A stretch of DNA of 64,000 nt from Bacteroidota bacterium (GTDB taxonomy: Bacteria; Bacteroidota; Bacteroidia; Chitinophagales; Chitinophagaceae). Both the position numbers and the translations under genes were made by a program. Each line of letters starts with the position of its first letter. The stretch's first letter is position 1. Shown in pieces: positions 1-7,801 of the stretch. Where the stretch lies: assembly GCA_023422565.1 (NCBI GenBank), contig JAFAGR010000077.1, forward strand, positions 1-64,000. Reading direction: 5' to 3'. Below the pieces are notes generated by a model that saw only the letters and a list, made by a program, of their open reading frames with translations, was not told where the DNA came from and made no database searches.

Positions 1-546
1 CGCCAGGATACCGCCCAATGGAATCGGCAATCCTGTTCTTTGTTCCCAGGCCTCTCCCAGATCCTGAATTTTTATCAAACCAAGCGCCTGATAAGTAAAA
101 CGGTTTTCATGAATGATCACTCCCGCACCCTTTCCTTCCAAAACGAAATCCTGAATCTTGTCATATCTAAGAAATACCTTTCGTTCAAGTTGCGGGTAAA
201 CCAGTCTGAATAGCATGTGCGCCGTAGTATTCTCGCCCGGGATAGCAACGGCATCGTGGTGGTTCAACCTGTCATTTTTCCCGATCAGCAACGGTCCCGC
301 TCCCCTGCCCAACGCCCCGCCCGACCGCAATAACAGATAATCATCCAGCAAGGCCGGAATAATTCCATAGCTAACCTTTGTAACAGGCAGCTTCCGTTCC
401 ATGGCCCATTTGTTAAGCGTTTCCACATCTTCAACTACCGGCGTGAATGCATAATCTCCTGTATCTATTTTCCCATTTACTAATGCATCAAAGATGAAAG
501 TGTCATTAGGGCAGGGCGAAAATCCAATATCTATATTACGCTTCAT
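1..546 (-). CDS. mqnD: 1,4-dihydroxy-6-naphthoate synthase (MqnD), 3' end cut by window
   Basis: Converts cyclic dehypoxanthine futalosine to 1,4-dihydroxy-6-naphthoate in the futalosine route to menaquinone. The 182 visible residues start at the ATG at 546 and run off the left edge, so the C-terminal part is missing. The N-terminal SPCPNDTF signature lies at residues 10-17, GENTTAH at 104-110, and an H-E-N-R-F-T-Y stretch carries His146, which corresponds to the catalytic base of the family. The start overlaps the end of mqnB by 11 bp in another frame, which suggests translational coupling. Family assignment rests on motifs and on the neighbouring mqnB. Confidence 0.92.
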   Translation of the reverse strand, partial: MKRNIDIGFSPCPNDTFIFDALVNGKIDTGDYAFTPVVEDVETLNKWAMERKLPVTKVSYGIIPALLDDYLLLRSGGALGRGAGPLLIGKNDRLNHHDAVAIPGENTTAHMLFRLVYPQLERKVFLRYDKIQDFVLEGKGAGVIIHENRFTYQALGLIKIQDLGEAWEQRTGLPIPLGGILA

Positions 547-1174
547 TGTTGCATTTAAATTCGGAATACAAATGATTCAGGGCCTCATTCAGCGCCGAAA
601 TCGCCTCTTTCATTTTCCAGCGGCTCTTATCTCTTTCCCCTACCAGATTACTTATTGCCCTTATTTGCAGAAAGGGAATGTTCTCTATCAGGGAAACATA
701 ATGAAATGCGGCTCCTTCCATTGACTCAACATCAGGATTATACTTCGAATACACTTTGCCGTTAGTTAACGGATCGTCTGTTAAAAAATCTGTAGTAGCT
801 GCCCGAACCTTCTTCCATGGTAACTCCGTGAGCACGGGGTTGCTATTTATCAGCCATGAATCTTCAAACGGACTATCCTCCTTCCATAAACCCGCATCAA
901 AAAGGGAGTTTAAACGGCCGGCTTCAAAAATTCCGGCTCCCGAAAAGCATTCCCTTTCTACCACAACTACAGATGCCGGCGGAAGCTGATCATTGAAGGC
1001 GCCTGCAATTCCAGCCTGAATCAATAAATCATACCCGAGTTGTTGCAGCCTTTTTGTGAGGTGATAGGTTGTCATCACTGCTCCCACTCCTGTGATCAGG
1101 TGGTCTGCCGTGGGATGGGCTTCAAGGAAGGGAAGAATTTCCTGCTCAGTGGAGGCAACAATTAGCATGTCCAT
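536..1174 (-). CDS. mqnB: Futalosine hydrolase (MqnB)
   Basis: A 212-residue protein of the nucleoside phosphorylase fold that removes hypoxanthine (or adenine from aminofutalosine) in the futalosine menaquinone pathway. The V-E-S-M-E-G-A-A stretch near residue 150 and the S-N-L-V-G-E-R-D stretch near 180 match the ribose- and base-binding motifs of the PNP/MTAN superfamily. An MTA/SAH nucleosidase would be the main alternative. The 11-bp overlap with mqnD makes futalosine hydrolase far more likely. A perfect -7 box lies only 6 nt upstream of the ATG, so the mRNA may be leaderless. Confidence 0.88.
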   Translation of the reverse strand: MDMLIVASTEQEILPFLEAHPTADHLITGVGAVMTTYHLTKRLQQLGYDLLIQAGIAGAFNDQLPPASVVVVERECFSGAGIFEAGRLNSLFDAGLWKEDSPFEDSWLINSNPVLTELPWKKVRAATTDFLTDDPLTNGKVYSKYNPDVESMEGAAFHYVSLIENIPFLQIRAISNLVGERDKSRWKMKEAISALNEALNHLYSEFKCNNEA

Positions 1175-1179
1175 CCCTG

Positions 1180-1187
1180 CAAAATTA
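1180..1187 (-). promoter_or_regulatory. Bacteroidota -7 box for mqnB-mqnD
   Basis: TAATTTTG read on the minus strand is a full match to TAnnTTTG. The mqnB ATG begins 6 nt after the box, so the transcript would have essentially no leader. No clear TTTG -33 element is seen at the usual distance. Confidence 0.4.
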
Positions 1188-1193
1188 GCGCAA

Positions 1194-1223
1194 TTGAAAT
1201 TGAAGGCTCATAACTTAACTTTG
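1194..1223 (+). promoter_or_regulatory. Bacteroidota-type promoter for the pterin operon
   Basis: TTG at 1194-1196 and TAACTTTG at 1216-1223 are separated by 19 bp, which fits the TTTG / TAnnTTTG promoter of Bacteroidota. The first PTPS-like ATG follows about 15 nt downstream. It is divergent from the mqnB promoter in the same 64-bp gap. Confidence 0.5.
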
Positions 1224-1238
1224 CAATAATTTTTTGGG

Positions 1239-1652
1239 ATGGTATACATTACTAGAATTGAACATTTTAATGCGGCCCACAAGCTCTATAACCCGGCATG
1301 GAGTGAAGAAAGAAACGATGAGGTTTTCGGAAAGTGCGCGAACAAAAACTGGCATGGGCATAATTTTGAGCTCCATGTTACTATTAAGGGAAAACCGGAT
1401 GAAGGAACGGGCTTTGTGTATGATGCCAAAAAACTCAGCCTTATTGTGCGCGAACATATCATAGAAGCGCTTGATCATAAAAATTTAAATGAAGAGGTGC
1501 CTTTTCTGAATGGAAAATTATGCTCGATTGAAAACATCGTCATAGGAATCTGGCAGCAGTTAACACCGCACATGCCGGAAGGAGTTTCTCTGCATGGGTT
1601 AAAACTTTATGAAACGCCAACCATCTATGCGGAATATTTTGGCGAAAAATAA
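1239..1652 (+). CDS. 6-pyruvoyl-tetrahydropterin synthase / QueD family protein, copy 1
   Basis: A 137-residue T-fold pterin enzyme acting on dihydroneopterin triphosphate, the FolE product encoded two genes downstream. Zinc ligands are His14 (FNAAH), His39 and His41 (HGHN). The catalytic Cys33 and the Asp79-His80 pair (DHKNLN) are present, and Glu125 would anchor the pterin. Cys and HGH are five residues apart, as in the eukaryotic-type PTPS, whereas typical bacterial QueD has three. It may therefore make 6-pyruvoyl-tetrahydropterin rather than 6-carboxy-tetrahydropterin; sequence alone does not settle this. It is the first gene of a probable operon with the copy below, folE and fabD. Confidence 0.85.
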   Translation: MVYITRIEHFNAAHKLYNPAWSEERNDEVFGKCANKNWHGHNFELHVTIKGKPDEGTGFVYDAKKLSLIVREHIIEALDHKNLNEEVPFLNGKLCSIENIVIGIWQQLTPHMPEGVSLHGLKLYETPTIYAEYFGEK

Positions 1653-1681
1653 CGGTTAGGCACACACGACAATTAAACCTG

Positions 1682-2098
1682 ATGTACAAAGTTTCAGTTT
1701 TCAGAAAAGAAAGATTTAATGCTGCGCACCGGTTGTTCAACCCTCTATGGGACGATCAAAAAAACTCTTCTGTATTCGGCAAATGCAGTAATCCGCATTT
1801 TCACGGCCACAACTATGAATTGATAGTTAAACTCACGGGAGATCCGGACCCTGTGACCGGGTTTGTGATGGATCTGAAAGTACTGAGCGATATTATAAGA
1901 ACGGAGGTGACTGACCGGTTTGATCACAGAAACCTTAACGAAGATTGTGTTGAATTCAAAGGAATCAATCCGACCGCAGAAAACATTGCGATCGTGATAT
2001 ATAACCTTCTTCGCCCGAAAATTGAGAGTTCGCTTGATCTTCAGGTAAGGCTTTATGAAACTGAACGTAATTTTGTAGAATATCCCGCCCGAAAATAA
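1682..2098 (+). CDS. 6-pyruvoyl-tetrahydropterin synthase / QueD family protein, copy 2
   Basis: A 138-residue paralogue of the preceding gene, 29 bp downstream. All catalytic positions are kept: His16, Cys35, His41, His43, Asp81-His82 and Glu126, again with the five-residue Cys-HGH spacing. The two copies share the FGKC, HGHN and DH-NLN blocks but differ elsewhere. This argues for an old duplication with divided roles, for example one in queuosine and one in tetrahydropterin synthesis, rather than a recent copy. folE follows 8 bp later, so the group shares one substrate stream. Confidence 0.85.
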   Translation: MYKVSVFRKERFNAAHRLFNPLWDDQKNSSVFGKCSNPHFHGHNYELIVKLTGDPDPVTGFVMDLKVLSDIIRTEVTDRFDHRNLNEDCVEFKGINPTAENIAIVIYNLLRPKIESSLDLQVRLYETERNFVEYPARK

Positions 2099-2106
2099 AT
2101 TTATAA

Positions 2107-2703
2107 ATGGCTTATAAAAGAACAGAATCCTACGACGAGCAAGCTACTGCTGATTTAATAAAAAGCTACTCAGCCATCATTACCGCCATCGGCGAAAATG
2201 CGCAGCGTGAAGGTTTGGTGAAGACTCCGGAGCGCATTGCCAAGGCGATGCAGTATATGACGCAAGGCTATTCGATGGACGCAAATGCCATTCTTGAATC
2301 AGCTAAGTTTCACGAAGATGTGAGCGAGATGATTATTGTTAAAGACATTGAACTCTATAGCATGTGCGAACACCATATGCTCCCGTTCTTCGGAAAAGCT
2401 CACGTCGCCTATATCCCAAATGGGTTTATAACGGGTTTAAGTAAGATCGCAAGGGTTGTAGATGTGTTCAGCCGGCGCCTGCAGGTGCAGGAGCGGCTCA
2501 CTACTCAGATACTTGAAGCCATTAAACAATCACTTCAGCCTCACGGCGTGGCCGTGGTAATTGAGGCCTCGCACCTTTGCATGATGATGCGCGGAGTGCA
2601 GAAACAAAATTCTGTTACAACCACATCTGCTTTTTCCGGCCAGTTTGCAAAAAATGAAACACGCAGCGAATTTTTAAAGCTTATCAGTGCAAGCCTGCAC
2701 TAA
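2107..2703 (+). CDS. folE: GTP cyclohydrolase I
   Basis: Opens GTP to 7,8-dihydroneopterin triphosphate, the entry step for folate, queuosine and tetrahydrobiopterin-type cofactors. At 198 residues it has the usual length. Zinc ligands Cys87, His90 and Cys158 are present (C-E-H-H and S-H-L-C-M-M-M-R-G), along with the R-L-Q-V-Q-E-R-L-T substrate-binding stretch at 124-132. It lies 8 bp after the second PTPS-like gene and 16 bp before fabD, so all four are probably co-transcribed. Confidence 0.96.
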   Translation: MAYKRTESYDEQATADLIKSYSAIITAIGENAQREGLVKTPERIAKAMQYMTQGYSMDANAILESAKFHEDVSEMIIVKDIELYSMCEHHMLPFFGKAHVAYIPNGFITGLSKIARVVDVFSRRLQVQERLTTQILEAIKQSLQPHGVAVVIEASHLCMMMRGVQKQNSVTTTSAFSGQFAKNETRSEFLKLISASLH

Positions 2704-2719
2704 AATAAATATTCCTTTA

Positions 2720-3607
2720 ATGAAACACGCATATATTTTTCCCGGACAGGGAGCGCAATTTCCCGGAATGGGAAGGCAACTTTTTGAAAGCAACGCTGAT
2801 ACAAAAAAACTTTTCGAAGAAGCTGATGATATTTTGGGTTTTGCGATCTCCAAAATCATGTTTGAAGGAAGCGAGGAAGAACTCAAACAAACCAACATTA
2901 CGCAGCCTGCAGTTTTTATACATTCAGTTGCGGCCTTTAAAACTTTGAATGCAGAACCTGATATGGTTGCAGGCCATTCTCTCGGCGAGTTTTCTGCTCT
3001 TGTGGCCAACAAAACACTTTCTTTTAAAGACGCATTGCAATTAGTTTCTATCAGGGCAAGGGCCATGCAATCTGCCTGCGAAATTACGCCCTCCACCATG
3101 GCGGCTGTTTTAGGATTGGCAGATGAAGTTGTAGAGGAGGTTTGCAGGAAGGTTTCAGATGAAACCGGCGAAGTTGTTGTTGCTGCAAATTATAATTGCC
3201 CCGGGCAACTCGTGATCAGCGGCTCTGTAAAAGGAATTGAAGTTGCCTGCGTGCGAATGAAAGAATCCGGCGCAAAACGCGCGCTGGTACTGCCTGTTGG
3301 TGGTGCATTTCATTCACCGCTTATGCTTCCTGCCAAAAATGAATTGGAAAAAGCGATCAATGGGGCTGAATTCAGGAATCCTGTGTGCCCGGTTTATCAA
3401 AATGTTGTGGCAAGGTCAGTCTCAAACCCCGATGAAATTAAGAAAAACCTTATCGAGCAGTTAACCGGCGCCGTCAAGTGGACACAATGTGTGCAGGCAA
3501 TGGTAGCCGATGGCGCTACGCAGTTCACCGAATGCGGACCAGGCAAGGTGTTGCAGGGGCTTGTGCAAAAAATACACAAGGAGGCGCAGGTCAGCGGAGT
3601 GAGCTAA
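2720..3607 (+). CDS. fabD: Malonyl-CoA:ACP transacylase
   Basis: Transfers malonyl from CoA to acyl carrier protein for fatty-acid elongation. From the ATG at 2720 the protein has 295 residues and begins MKHAYIFPGQGAQ, the family N-terminus; an in-frame extension of 11 residues would run back into folE and is rejected. The nucleophile elbow GHSLGE holds Ser87, the substrate Arg lies near residue 112 (S-I-R-A-R-A), and the catalytic His198 sits in G-A-F-H-S-P. Its position at the end of the pterin operon is unexpected, but the 16-bp gap makes joint transcription likely. Confidence 0.95.
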   Translation: MKHAYIFPGQGAQFPGMGRQLFESNADTKKLFEEADDILGFAISKIMFEGSEEELKQTNITQPAVFIHSVAAFKTLNAEPDMVAGHSLGEFSALVANKTLSFKDALQLVSIRARAMQSACEITPSTMAAVLGLADEVVEEVCRKVSDETGEVVVAANYNCPGQLVISGSVKGIEVACVRMKESGAKRALVLPVGGAFHSPLMLPAKNELEKAINGAEFRNPVCPVYQNVVARSVSNPDEIKKNLIEQLTGAVKWTQCVQAMVADGATQFTECGPGKVLQGLVQKIHKEAQVSGVS

Positions 3608-4006
3608 ATTATAAATTGCCCTTCCATACAAAAGCCGGAAATATTTCATTTTTCACGTGCGGTGGGCCCAAATAACGCACACTTCAAAATATCCATGATT
3701 TTCCGAATTTCAAATGGCTAGCAGAACGGTTATATACTTTTAGCACGTTACCTCTAAACAGAAGGCTTCTACCCCATTATCCCGCAATATTTTCAAGACA
3801 AACAATCTCCCAAAAAGTGTAGCCGATCAGGTAAAACGCACCTGGCTAACCAAATTGCACTGATTATTATAAATATTTCCGGCCTGTATTAGGTAGTTCT
3901 GCGGAACGAAATAAACTTTTCTGTTCTGCCTAATCATCTTTAGGGCAACTCAACGCGGCTAAAAGTTATAACCGTAGGTGCGGGAGAAACTTGGTGAGGA
4001 TTCAGC
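3608..4006. other. Gene-free interval between fabD and the convergent lipoprotein gene
   Basis: About 400 bp with no plausible reading frame on either strand. I looked for tRNA-like folds, long inverted repeats and promoter boxes and found nothing convincing. It is the 3' flank of two convergent genes. Confidence 0.5.
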
Positions 4007-4036
4007 AAAAAAAAATCGCCGGCTTTTACCGGCGAT
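4007..4036 (-). terminator. Rho-independent terminator of the lipoprotein gene
   Basis: On the minus strand, ATCGCCGG (4036-4029) pairs with CCGGCGAT (4022-4015) around a 6-nt loop, followed by a run of eight or more T. It lies just after the stop codon at 4059. Confidence 0.85.
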
Positions 4037-4058
4037 CAATATTTTGAGAGATCAAGTA

Positions 4059-4949
4059 TTAATAACTCAACGAAAAATAACCGTCAGTTAGTTCATAGGG
4101 CGTAGGAAGCGGAGTTACCATATCGTCAGCGGTAAAATTAAAGGTACCCCTTATCCTGTTCGTAGTTGTATTATGCTCAAGGATCGTTAAGGTTCCGCTT
4201 TCGGCTGCCGTAAATGTACTTTGATCCGGATTATAAAGACCCTGAGCAGTTACCATGTCAATTGAATAAGTTCCGGGAGCAATAGTTTCCGAAAAAGACA
4301 ATCCCACGGTTTCAATTCCTCCCTGCGTGGCATTGATCATGATACTACCCAAAACAGGCAAAGCTGTCAGTGAATTATATGAAAAATCTACATTGTTAAT
4401 TTTAACCCTGAACGTATCTGCAGCTGCAGGAGGAGGCAAAGTGGTGGCGTATGAAATATTGGTAAATTCCCCGAGGGTGATCACCCTTTTCAGTCCATCA
4501 AGTTGGCGAAACACTCTCATTTGAAAATTACCGCTCAAGGTTTGCCTTACGGTGTCAATAGAAGTGATGTTTACATTTCCATATAAGCTGTCAACCAGCC
4601 ACTGGTTGGTGGTGAACGCTGCATTTGGCACTATCGCGCTATCCATGAATATTCCCACGTTGTCGGCCGAGGTGTTATGAAGCATGTAATTATGCACTCC
4701 TGAATCGGCCACCCGAAGCGTAATGGATTTTCCATCGCCCGAACTTCCGTAGAGAAGTATCACTCCGTTCATCCGCGAGGCAGATTTAACCTGCGTAGCG
4801 ATCCATTGATCACCATCAATCTGTGCCCGGAACGAACCCTGGCTTCCGCCAAACTGGCCTCCCGTTTCCTGCGAATATTCTTTCTCGCAGCTTACCATAA
4901 AAAAGAGGCTCACGAGCAGAACGCTAAGGCCTGAAAAGATTTTTTTCAT
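4059..4949 (-). CDS. Hypothetical lipoprotein
   Basis: A 296-residue protein with a lipoprotein signal peptide: positive MKK, a hydrophobic stretch, then V-S-C with the lipidated Cys21. A Gly/Ser/Gln-rich linker follows. The mature part is rich in Thr, Ser, Asp and aromatic residues in short beta-strand-like runs, suggesting two beta-sandwich halves (about 40-160 and 175-296). I do not recognise a named domain. Probably an outer-membrane surface or periplasmic lipoprotein. It sits 30 bp downstream of mdh on the same strand and is closed by a strong terminator. Confidence 0.75.
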   Translation of the reverse strand: MKKIFSGLSVLLVSLFFMVSCEKEYSQETGGQFGGSQGSFRAQIDGDQWIATQVKSASRMNGVILLYGSSGDGKSITLRVADSGVHNYMLHNTSADNVGIFMDSAIVPNAAFTTNQWLVDSLYGNVNITSIDTVRQTLSGNFQMRVFRQLDGLKRVITLGEFTNISYATTLPPPAAADTFRVKINNVDFSYNSLTALPVLGSIMINATQGGIETVGLSFSETIAPGTYSIDMVTAQGLYNPDQSTFTAAESGTLTILEHNTTTNRIRGTFNFTADDMVTPLPTPYELTDGYFSLSY

Positions 4950-4979
4950 ATAATTATATTAAACGGCTGTAAATATAAA

Positions 4980-5915
4980 TTAAACCGTTAAGGTTGCCAA
5001 TACGCTGTTCATCGAACGAACCGCATCAGCGCTTTTTGAGAATGCAGCCATTTCTTCCTCATTCAATTTATAGTCCACAATTTTCTCCCAACCGTTCTTT
5101 CCGATGATTACCGGAACCCCGATGCAGATGTCTTCCTGGCCGTATTCGCCTTCCAGCAATACGCAGCAGGGCATCATTTTCTTCTCATCTCTCACAATAG
5201 ACTCCACAAGTGCCGCTCCGGCTGCACCGGGTGCGTACCATGCAGAGGTTCCCAACAATCCGGTAAGTGTTGCACCACCAACCATTGTATCGGCCGCTAC
5301 TTTTTTCAAAGTTTCCGCATCTAAATAATTTGCCGCGGGTGTTCCGCAATAAGTTGCGAGGCGTGTAAGGGGAATCATCGTGGTATCGCCATGGCCGCCC
5401 ACAACTGTGGCTTGCAGATCATTTGGAGAGCAGTTCATCGCCTGGCTAAGGAAGTAACGGAAGCGGCTGCTGTCTAAAATTCCCCCCATTCCAATAATGC
5501 GGTGTTTAGGCATTCCGCTTGACTTGAGCGCCAGGTAAGTCATGGTATCCATCGGGTTACTGATAACGATAATAATGGCGTCCGGCGAATATTTTAGAAT
5601 ACTTTGAGTTACTGATTTTACTATTCCCGCATTGATGCCGATAAGCTCTTCCCGCGTCATTCCTGGTTTGCGGGGAATACCTGAAGTGATGACAGCAACA
5701 TGGCTGCCGGCCGTTTTGGAATAATCATTTGTACTTCCAATGATCTTCGTATCAAATCCTTCAATTTCTGCGGTTTGCATAAGATCCATTGCTTTTCCTT
5801 CCGCCACGCCTTCTTTGATATCTACCAAAACCAGTTCATCGCAAAGTTCTTTACGAGCGATATTATCTGCGCACGTAGCGCCCACTGCGCCGGCTCCAAC
5901 AACAGTAACTTTCAT
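4980..5915 (-). CDS. mdh: Malate dehydrogenase
   Basis: NAD-dependent oxidation of malate to oxaloacetate in the TCA cycle. It has 311 residues, the LDH-like MDH length. The nucleotide-binding GAGAVG is at 7-12 with Asp32 as the NAD-selecting acid. Arg82 in I-P-R-K-P-G-M-T-R is the substrate-discriminating Arg that marks malate over lactate dehydrogenases. Asn120, Arg151 and the catalytic His175 (GGHGD) are all present. A -7 box lies 34 nt upstream. Confidence 0.96.
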   Translation of the reverse strand: MKVTVVGAGAVGATCADNIARKELCDELVLVDIKEGVAEGKAMDLMQTAEIEGFDTKIIGSTNDYSKTAGSHVAVITSGIPRKPGMTREELIGINAGIVKSVTQSILKYSPDAIIIVISNPMDTMTYLALKSSGMPKHRIIGMGGILDSSRFRYFLSQAMNCSPNDLQATVVGGHGDTTMIPLTRLATYCGTPAANYLDAETLKKVAADTMVGGATLTGLLGTSAWYAPGAAGAALVESIVRDEKKMMPCCVLLEGEYGQEDICIGVPVIIGKNGWEKIVDYKLNEEEMAAFSKSADAVRSMNSVLATLTV

Positions 5916-5949
5916 AATAATTTATTGTTTTGCTGAGTAAAAAGATGCG

Positions 5950-5957
5950 CAAAGGTA
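5950..5957 (-). promoter_or_regulatory. Bacteroidota -7 box for mdh
   Basis: TACCTTTG on the minus strand is a full match to TAnnTTTG, 34 nt before the mdh ATG. No strong TTTG -33 element was seen. Confidence 0.45.
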
Positions 5958-5970
5958 AATGAGATAATCG

Positions 5971-6245
5971 AATTACGATTTACGAATTACGATGTACAAT
6001 GTAATATAGATGATACTTGATTTTTAAGGGGAAGCCGGCAAAAAACCATCTACCTCCAAAATAGGAACTACCAACTTCTAACTACAAACTGCTTTTTTGG
6101 GCGTTCCGCCCGCCACGGCGGTCGGCGGGCTGTCCGCTGCAATCTTTTTGCGATGCAAAAAGGATATCCGCTTCCATCCCTAACGCAGGGCTGCAAAGCT
6201 GATTTACGATGCGCGATCTACGATGTACGAGTTACGATGTACGAT
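5971..6245. repeat. Low-complexity TACGA/TTACGA repeats in the mdh-efp gap
   Basis: Loosely repeated units of the type AATTACGATTTACGAATT occur at 5971-5998 and again, degenerate, at about 6202-6246. The exact 18-mer at 5971-5988 recurs at 56354-56371. Further on, 6340-6385 holds a run of CCCACAACCCATAA-like units. The whole 532-bp gap between mdh and efp has no credible gene. Confidence 0.6.
6099..6186 (-). repeat. Intergenic REP-like element, copy 1
   Basis: An 88-bp GC-rich block. Read on the minus strand it contains TAGGGATGGAAGCGGATA, then a palindrome (CTTTTTGC-ATC-GCAAAAAG), then CAGCGGACAGCCCGCC and an inverted GGGCG/CGCCC end. The same ordered blocks occur at 13558-13662 in the other orientation. 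Confidence 0.65.
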
Positions 6246-6447
6246 ATAGGGACTATTAGCCTTCGCCGGTTCAACCTCTGCCATCTGTTCTTCCCTTACT
6301 ATTACCCTTTTCCATTTACCCTCCGATTTACCATTCCCATCACCCACAACCCACAACCCATAACCCACCACCCACAACCCCCTATTCAAAATTCCCATAA
6401 AATTCAACCATTAATTTCTGTAATTTCGCCACTCCAAAAAACAATAT

Positions 6448-7014
6448 ATGGCAACAACAGCGGACATCCGTACCGGTTTAATTATTAAAGTTGACGGCTC
6501 ACTCTACTCTGTAGTAGAATTCGGGCAAAACAAAACGGCCCGCGCGGCGGCTAAGGTTTGGGCAAAAATGAAAGGAGTTGATAATGCCCGCACAATTGAA
6601 GTAACATGGAATAGCGGCGAAACCATCTTCCCGGTAAGAGTGGAAAAGAAACCTTTCCAGTTCTTGTATAAAGACGATACCGGCTATAGCTTCATGGATA
6701 CAGAAACTTTTGAACAAATAACCGTTCCTGAGGAAATGGTTGATGCGCCCAAATTTTTGAAAGATGGCCAGGAGGTTTCGGTACTTATCAACGGCGAAAC
6801 AGAACAGCCGATGGGCGTGGAACTGCCAGATAAGATTGTGCTGATGGTTACTTATAGCGAGCCTGGAATGAAGGGCGACACCGCCACCCGTACCCTGAAA
6901 CCGGCAACGGTTGAAACAGGTGCCACAGTGAACGTGCCCCTTTTTGTTAACGAAGGCGAATTGATACGGGTAAATACCAAAACAGGTGATTATCTCGAAA
7001 GGGTGAAAGAATAA
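6448..7014 (+). CDS. efp: Elongation factor P, divergent modification loop
   Basis: Relieves ribosome stalling at polyproline stretches. It has 188 residues with the three beta-barrel domains; the conserved C-terminal block G-D-T-A-T-R-T-L-K-P-A is clear. In domain I the tip loop that enters the peptidyl-transferase centre reads N-K-T-A-R-A-A-A (28-35) with Arg32 at the tip, instead of the Lys-tipped PGKG loop. This resembles the Arg32 EF-P class that is rhamnosylated in some proteobacteria. The modifying enzyme is not in this window. A terminator follows directly. Confidence 0.95.
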   Translation: MATTADIRTGLIIKVDGSLYSVVEFGQNKTARAAAKVWAKMKGVDNARTIEVTWNSGETIFPVRVEKKPFQFLYKDDTGYSFMDTETFEQITVPEEMVDAPKFLKDGQEVSVLINGETEQPMGVELPDKIVLMVTYSEPGMKGDTATRTLKPATVETGATVNVPLFVNEGELIRVNTKTGDYLERVKE

Positions 7015-7024
7015 TTCAGTTAAA

Positions 7025-7054
7025 ACGGCCGGAAAATATTCCGGCTGTTTTTTT
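7025..7054 (+). terminator. Rho-independent terminator of efp
   Basis: CGGCCGGAA (7026-7034) pairs with TTCCGGCTG (7039-7047), one end pair being G-U, over a 4-nt AATA loop, followed by seven T. It starts about 10 bp after the efp stop. Confidence 0.85.
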
Positions 7055-7213
7055 ATAAAGAGACTGTTTTTACCCGATTTTCGTTGTAAAATGGTCATTT
7101 TTGCTGAGAAACCGGTCTTTTTTCGCGGATTTGACCCCCTTTTCTTGTACGAGAAAGATCATTCCCTATCTTAGCTCCCCGCAAACTATCCGAAATCATT
7201 TCAAACAGATAAA

Positions 7214-7705
7214 ATGGACATAAAACAGATTCAGGAACTGGTAAAATTGATCAACAAAACTTCAATTGGAGAGATCACCATTGAAGAAGATGGTCGCAAG
7301 ATCACCATCAAACAAAAGAAGGATCCCTCACAGAAAATCGTAACATCCACTCATCCGGTTCAAGCTTCCTTTCACTCCCCTGCACCGGCTCCGGCCGCTC
7401 AACAGGCAGAACCGCAGGATCAGGCAAAAAAGGATAATGGCGCTGCTAAAACTGCAACTGACAATCTCCTCACAATAAAAAGCCCGATGATTGGTACATT
7501 TTACCGCCAGGCGGGCCCCGGAAAGCCTTTATTTGTAAATGTTGGCGATGAAGTAACGCCGGGTAAAGTAGTTTGCATAATTGAAGCAATGAAATTGTTC
7601 AATGAAATAGAAAGCGAAGTAAAAGGAACCATCGTAAAGGTTTTGGTGGAAGATGCCAGCCCGGTGGAATACGATCAACCCCTGTTTTTGGTTGAACCTA
7701 ATTAA
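7214..7705 (+). CDS. accB: Acetyl-CoA carboxylase biotin carboxyl carrier protein
   Basis: Carries the biotin arm of acetyl-CoA carboxylase, producing malonyl-CoA for FabD. It has 163 residues: an N-terminal segment to about 45, a Pro/Ala/Gln-rich flexible linker (about 50-80), and a C-terminal biotinyl domain with the I-E-A-M-K-L-F motif in which Lys127 would be biotinylated. A pyruvate or propionyl carboxylase carrier is less likely because accC follows 96 bp downstream. Confidence 0.95.
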   Translation: MDIKQIQELVKLINKTSIGEITIEEDGRKITIKQKKDPSQKIVTSTHPVQASFHSPAPAPAAQQAEPQDQAKKDNGAAKTATDNLLTIKSPMIGTFYRQAGPGKPLFVNVGDEVTPGKVVCIIEAMKLFNEIESEVKGTIVKVLVEDASPVEYDQPLFLVEPN

Positions 7706-7801
7706 TAATGGTTTGTAGTTGCGAACCAACATGCTGCTTTCTCAATATAATTAGCTGCGCAATTACGGGTATTCAAAGTTTCCAAAATTCAAACTGTATA
7801 A

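Noticed and set aside
3608..4006. Possible small RNA or riboswitch in the gap after fabD
   Set aside because: No convincing fold, promoter box or conserved motif was visible; only weak inverted pairs such as CAGGT/ACCTG.
6204..6407. Open frame of 67 residues on the minus strand within the CCCACAACCC repeats
   Set aside because: Its sequence is the translation of low-complexity repeats (V-V-G-Y-G-L-W), with no start signal.
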